Source of the DNA: Chloroflexota bacterium
GTDB taxonomy: Bacteria; Chloroflexota; Anaerolineae; J102
Reading direction: 5' to 3'
Length of the DNA stretch: 9,115 nucleotides
NCBI GenBank assembly: GCA_024276255.1
Contig: JAJRXO010000241.1
Location: 1-9,115 of the forward strand
The translations under genes were made by a program, and so were the position numbers. Under the pieces are notes generated by a model, which saw only the letters and a list, made by a program, of their open reading frames with translations, was not told the origin of the DNA and ran no database searches. The stretch's first letter is position 1. Every line of letters starts with the position of its first letter. Below are positions 7,303 through 9,115 of the stretch, one piece after another.

Positions 7303-7311
7303 ATTGTACCA
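7303..7311 (-). promoter_or_regulatory. Candidate extended -10 promoter for the moxR operon
   Basis: On the minus strand the bases read TGGTACAAT, an extended -10 (TGn plus TACAAT, five of six to TATAAT). No good -35 box is present at 16-18 bases upstream, which is tolerated by extended -10 promoters. Transcription would start near 7296 and give a leader of about 63 bases containing the 7255-7290 hairpin before moxR. This is a motif match only. Confidence 0.4.
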
Positions 7312-7340
7312 TGTTGGCAGGGGGAAGGAATAGCATGAGC

Positions 7341-8066
7341 CTAGCTGCCAAAGTGCATGCGTTTGAAGCTTTCGAAGTAACGCAGTTCGCCCTGCTCGTC
7401 TTTTTCGGCCCAGCGTTCGCGCACCCAGCGTTCCATGGCGTCGATATCGTCAAACTGACTGGCATGCTGGCGTAGCGCCTGGATCTTCAGCTCGAAGTAC
7501 TGGCTGATATCCACGCGATGGTTGGGCTCGGGGGCCATACACATCCACAGTTCCTTGATGTTGTGGGGCTCCAGTCCTTCGGCCAGCAAATCGGGGAAGA
7601 ACATGGGGTTGCCGGCGGCCGGAAAGACGGCTTCCAGCGTGGCCAGCCCGGCGTTGCGATGATCGGGATGGTTGATGTAGCTGTGGCCCCGAAACAGCAT
7701 TTCGGGATACTGGCAGATGATCAGATCGGGCCGCATGCGACGGATGTGGCGCACCAGTCGCCGCCGCAACTCGCGGCTGGGCTGCAAAAAGCCATCTTCT
7801 TCACCCATAAAGATGACATCCTGCACGCCCAGGAGACGGGCTGCTGCCCGTTGCTCCCGTATGCGTGTGCGCACCAGTTCGGGCACGGTTACACTGAGAT
7901 TGTGATTGCCCTTGTCACCATTGGTAAGCACGATGTAGTGTACGGCGGCGCCCTGTTCGGTGAGGATTTTGGCGGTGCCGCCACAACAGAATTCGGCGTC
8001 ATCGGGATGAGCCATGATGACCAATACGGTTTGCAGGTCGGGTACAGGCGGAAGTTGTTCGGACAT
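7341..8066 (-). CDS. PIG-L family zinc-dependent deacetylase
   Basis: This 241-residue protein carries the PIG-L/LmbE signature near its start: IMAHPDDAEFCCGGTA at 17-32, where His20, Asp22 and Asp23 are the usual metal and catalytic residues of AHPDD, and the second metal site NHPDHR at 132-137. Family members deacetylate N-acetylglucosaminyl groups in, for example, glycosylphosphatidylinositol, mycothiol or bacillithiol precursors, and also other small N-acylated molecules; the substrate here is not evident. The frame is open up to 8303, but homology starts only a few residues before AHPDD, so I chose the ATG at 8066 (MSEQLPPVPD). No clear Shine-Dalgarno site precedes it, and an intrinsic terminator lies just upstream (8096-8126). 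The C-terminus ends at HFGS with TAG 7341-7343. Confidence 0.9.
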   Translation of the reverse strand: MSEQLPPVPDLQTVLVIMAHPDDAEFCCGGTAKILTEQGAAVHYIVLTNGDKGNHNLSVTVPELVRTRIREQRAAARLLGVQDVIFMGEEDGFLQPSRELRRRLVRHIRRMRPDLIICQYPEMLFRGHSYINHPDHRNAGLATLEAVFPAAGNPMFFPDLLAEGLEPHNIKELWMCMAPEPNHRVDISQYFELKIQALRQHASQFDDIDAMERWVRERWAEKDEQGELRYFESFKRMHFGS

Positions 8067-8095
8067 GATATTTGCAGGATGGGTGAGAATCGGCC

Positions 8096-8126
8096 AAGAA
8101 AAACCCTCGCGACGGGGCAAGGGTTT
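8096..8126 (-). terminator. Intrinsic terminator after the ferredoxin-like gene
   Basis: On the minus strand, AAACCCTTGC pairs with GCGAGGGTTT (10 pairs, one T-G wobble) around a 6-base loop, and the stem runs directly into TTTTTCTT. This is a textbook rho-independent terminator. It begins 26 bases after the TGA of the small ferredoxin-like frame (8152-8154) and 30 bases before the PIG-L start, so it should isolate the ferredoxin transcript. Confidence 0.85.
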
Positions 8127-8151
8127 GGGGAAGACTGATGCAGGAAGAAGG

Positions 8152-8287
8152 TCAGGGAAAGGTATTGGGATCGATGTAGCACCGGGGCCAGTCGTTTTCG
8201 GGGAAGCCAGCCACAATACATTCAACCGGACAGACTTCGGCACAGGCGCCGTCGCGAGATGCAGGTGTCGACGATAACATAAGCCAT
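8152..8287 (-). pseudogene. Small ferredoxin-like gene with a one-base frame disruption
   Basis: From ATG 8287, preceded at 9 bases by GGAGG (8301-8297), the frame reads MAYVIVDTCIS, the usual start of a bacterial 4Fe-4S ferredoxin. In this frame it then degenerates and stops at TGA 8222-8224. Skipping one base near 8254 restores DGACAEVCPVECIVAGFPEN and continues to DPNTFP and TGA 8152-8154. The joined product is 44 residues with Cys at 9, 15, 19 and 23, one cluster-binding set (CP-x2-C ending included). A second cluster motif (CIDCGAC-like) expected after YIDPNT is absent, so the gene is short as well as shifted. It could be a decayed gene, a sequencing error, or less likely programmed frameshifting. 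If functional it would be a small cytoplasmic electron carrier. Its promoter, ribosome binding site and terminator are all intact, which argues for recent damage or error. Confidence 0.65.
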
Positions 8288-8296
8288 CAGAGAATA

Positions 8297-8301
8297 CCTC
8301 C
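8297..8301 (-). promoter_or_regulatory. Shine-Dalgarno site of the ferredoxin-like gene
   Basis: GGAGG on the minus strand lies 9 bases before ATG 8287. It fixes the start of the short ferredoxin-like frame and shows that the long open frame starting at 8303 is not the one selected by the ribosome here. Confidence 0.75.
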
Positions 8302-8327
8302 AAAGGGACCAGATTGATAAGGAAATG

Positions 8328-8341
8328 GCTAATGAATTAGC
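8328..8341. promoter_or_regulatory. 14-base palindrome at the ferredoxin transcription start, possible operator
   Basis: GCTAAT-GA-ATTAGC is a perfect inverted repeat with 6-base arms. Its edge coincides with the predicted transcription start (about 8341) of the ferredoxin-like gene, a classic repressor position. The sequence does not match a regulator I can name. Its short arms mean chance occurrence cannot be excluded. Confidence 0.4.
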
Positions 8342-8347
8342 TCTGTC

Positions 8348-8376
8348 ATTGTAGCGGGCCGGTTGATAGCTGTCAA
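8348..8376 (-). promoter_or_regulatory. Sigma70-type promoter of the ferredoxin-like gene
   Basis: On the minus strand a perfect -35 box TTGACA (8376-8371) is followed by exactly 17 bases and the -10 box TACAAT (8353-8348). This is close to the consensus housekeeping promoter. Predicted start is near 8341, giving a leader of about 54 bases before ATG 8287. It is the strongest promoter in the window. Confidence 0.8.
8363..8376. promoter_or_regulatory. FNR/CRP-family-like palindrome over the -35 box
   Basis: TTGAT-AGCT-GTCAA matches the FNR-type consensus TTGAT-N4-ATCAA at nine of ten defined positions. It covers the entire -35 box and the first part of the spacer of the ferredoxin promoter, centred about 28 bases before the predicted start. 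Binding there would be expected to repress. Part of the match is forced by the TTGACA box itself, so this is suggestive only. Confidence 0.45.
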
Positions 8377-8493
8377 TTAGCAGCCCCTACGTCCGGGGCG
8401 GATTCGTAATCTGGCAGGGGAATAAGTGCCTGTCTGCGCCAGGTTCTCGGTCTTCCGGTCGTCACCGATCGTTCGGTGGCCCGCTTTCCCGGA

Positions 8494-9115
8494 TCAGGCC
8501 TGGGGTGGGTTGGGTGGTTGAGGATAGTCGGTGCCGGCTTCCACTTCGCTGACGTGCTCCCAGGGAAAAGCCGACTGAGATTCGGCCTCGGCCCGTAGTT
8601 GGGCATCGCTGGAATAGACACCGTGTTTGGCTTCCGGGATCAGCTCGGCGATATGGCGCATGATGTCGTGGCCGATTTCGTCCAACTGTTCCCGACGGTC
8701 GCGGCCGCGACCGCTTACCGTGTAGGGGCCAAAGGGTTTGCCGATGCGCACCGTGACGCTGGCGCGCTGCCTCCGCCGCAGCGCCGGGAAGATGTCGGGA
8801 TTGCCATGAATGCCCACCGGCAGGATGGGGGCGCCGGTTTGCACCGTGAGATAGGGCACGCCCGGTCGGGCATAGACCAGCACTTCCGCCCAGGAGCCGC
8901 CTTCGGGGAACACCATGAGCACGCCCTTTTGTGCCAGCACAGCCTTGGCGGCGCGAATGGCCAGCATGGAGGCTGAGCCGCGGCGTACGGGATAGTATCC
9001 CCAAAGCCGGGGCAGCCATGTGACGATGCGCGGGGAGTCAATGAAGTTGAAGCCACCCAGAAAGTCGAGGGGCCAGGGCATGGCGGCCACGATAGTGACC
9101 ACATCGATGAAGTGA
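8494..9115 (-). CDS. PlsC-type lysophospholipid acyltransferase, N-terminus outside window
   Basis: The frame is open to the right edge and ends at TGA 8494-8496, giving about 206 visible residues. It shows the PlsC/LPLAT motifs in order: FIDVV at the very edge, likely the end of motif I (NHx4D, with the His nearby or outside), GYYPVRRG as motif II (G-x-x-[FYP]-x-R), VFPEGGSW as motif III, and ILPVGIHG as motif IV. Such enzymes acylate lysophosphatidic acid or related acceptors at the membrane using acyl-CoA or acyl-ACP to build phospholipids. The last 40 residues or so are rich in Glu, Ser and Pro and look like a poorly conserved tail. A GTG at 9102 lies inside the conserved region and is not the start. 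It is on the same strand as the ferredoxin-like gene but is separated from it by 206 bases that include the latter's own promoter. Confidence 0.88.
   Translation of the reverse strand, partial: HFIDVVTIVAAMPWPLDFLGGFNFIDSPRIVTWLPRLWGYYPVRRGSASMLAIRAAKAVLAQKGVLMVFPEGGSWAEVLVYARPGVPYLTVQTGAPILPVGIHGNPDIFPALRRRQRASVTVRIGKPFGPYTVSGRGRDRREQLDEIGHDIMRHIAELIPEAKHGVYSSDAQLRAEAESQSAFPWEHVSEVEAGTDYPQPPNPPQA

Noticed and set aside
8067..8303. N-terminal extension of the PIG-L frame up to 8303
   Set aside because: The extra 79 residues have no recognisable features, cross the ferredoxin-like gene in another frame and an intrinsic terminator, and PIG-L homology begins just after ATG 8066.
8383..8399. GCCCC-TACGTCC-GGGGC hairpin upstream of the ferredoxin promoter as a plsC terminator
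   Set aside because: Only five pairs and no T tract on the minus strand; too weak to call, and I see no better terminator between 8377 and 8493.
1..9115. CRISPR arrays, tRNA or rRNA genes, insertion sequences, phage or defence genes
   Set aside because: No direct-repeat arrays, no tRNA-like folds, no transposase or integrase motifs and no known defence-family domains were recognised on either strand.

Overview
The window looks like an ordinary stretch of bacterial chromosome of moderately high GC content. It is densely coded, with short intergenic gaps, Shine-Dalgarno sites and sigma70-like promoters. The mixture (acyl-CoA dehydrogenase with EtfBA, a MoeA/substrate-binding-protein fusion, MoxR with DUF58, a PIG-L deacetylase and a small ferredoxin) would suit an environmental Chloroflexota (Anaerolineae-like) genome. 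That placement is an inference from gene content and protein style, not a demonstrated assignment. I saw no tRNA, rRNA, CRISPR array, insertion sequence, integrase or phage gene. No gap between genes exceeds about 210 bases.

Plus strand, 1-2088: the C-terminal end of an acyl-CoA dehydrogenase, then etfB and etfA, closely spaced and with good ribosome binding sites. Together they form an electron-transfer module: the dehydrogenase oxidises acyl-CoA and hands electrons to the EtfBA flavoprotein heterodimer, which would pass them to the quinone pool. A long hairpin at 2105-2141 separates this unit from the convergent genes to its right.

Minus strand, 2152-7232 (transcribed right to left): moxR-type AAA+ ATPase, DUF58 membrane protein, a GNAT acetyltransferase interrupted by an in-frame TAG, a 632-residue MoeA-like/periplasmic-binding-protein-like fusion, and a small cupin. 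Gaps are 6-33 bases, so this is probably one operon. A candidate extended -10 promoter lies at 7303-7311 and a strong leader hairpin at 7255-7290. The fusion protein keeps the MoeA fold landmarks but has lost the signature loops of the MoeA catalytic domain, which suggests a sensory or binding role.

Minus strand, 7341-9115: a PIG-L family deacetylase, a tiny ferredoxin-like gene with a one-base frame disruption, and the C-terminal three-quarters or so of a PlsC-type acyltransferase that runs off the right end. The ferredoxin gene has the best expression signals in the window: TTGACA-17-TACAAT, an FNR/CRP-like palindrome over the -35 box, a second palindrome at the start of transcription, a GGAGG site and a textbook intrinsic terminator. 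Strong signals driving a broken reading frame are the main puzzle here.

No clearly new multi-gene system is visible. The most interesting points are the degenerate MoeA fusion, the ferredoxin locus, and the nonsense-interrupted GNAT gene inside an otherwise intact operon.
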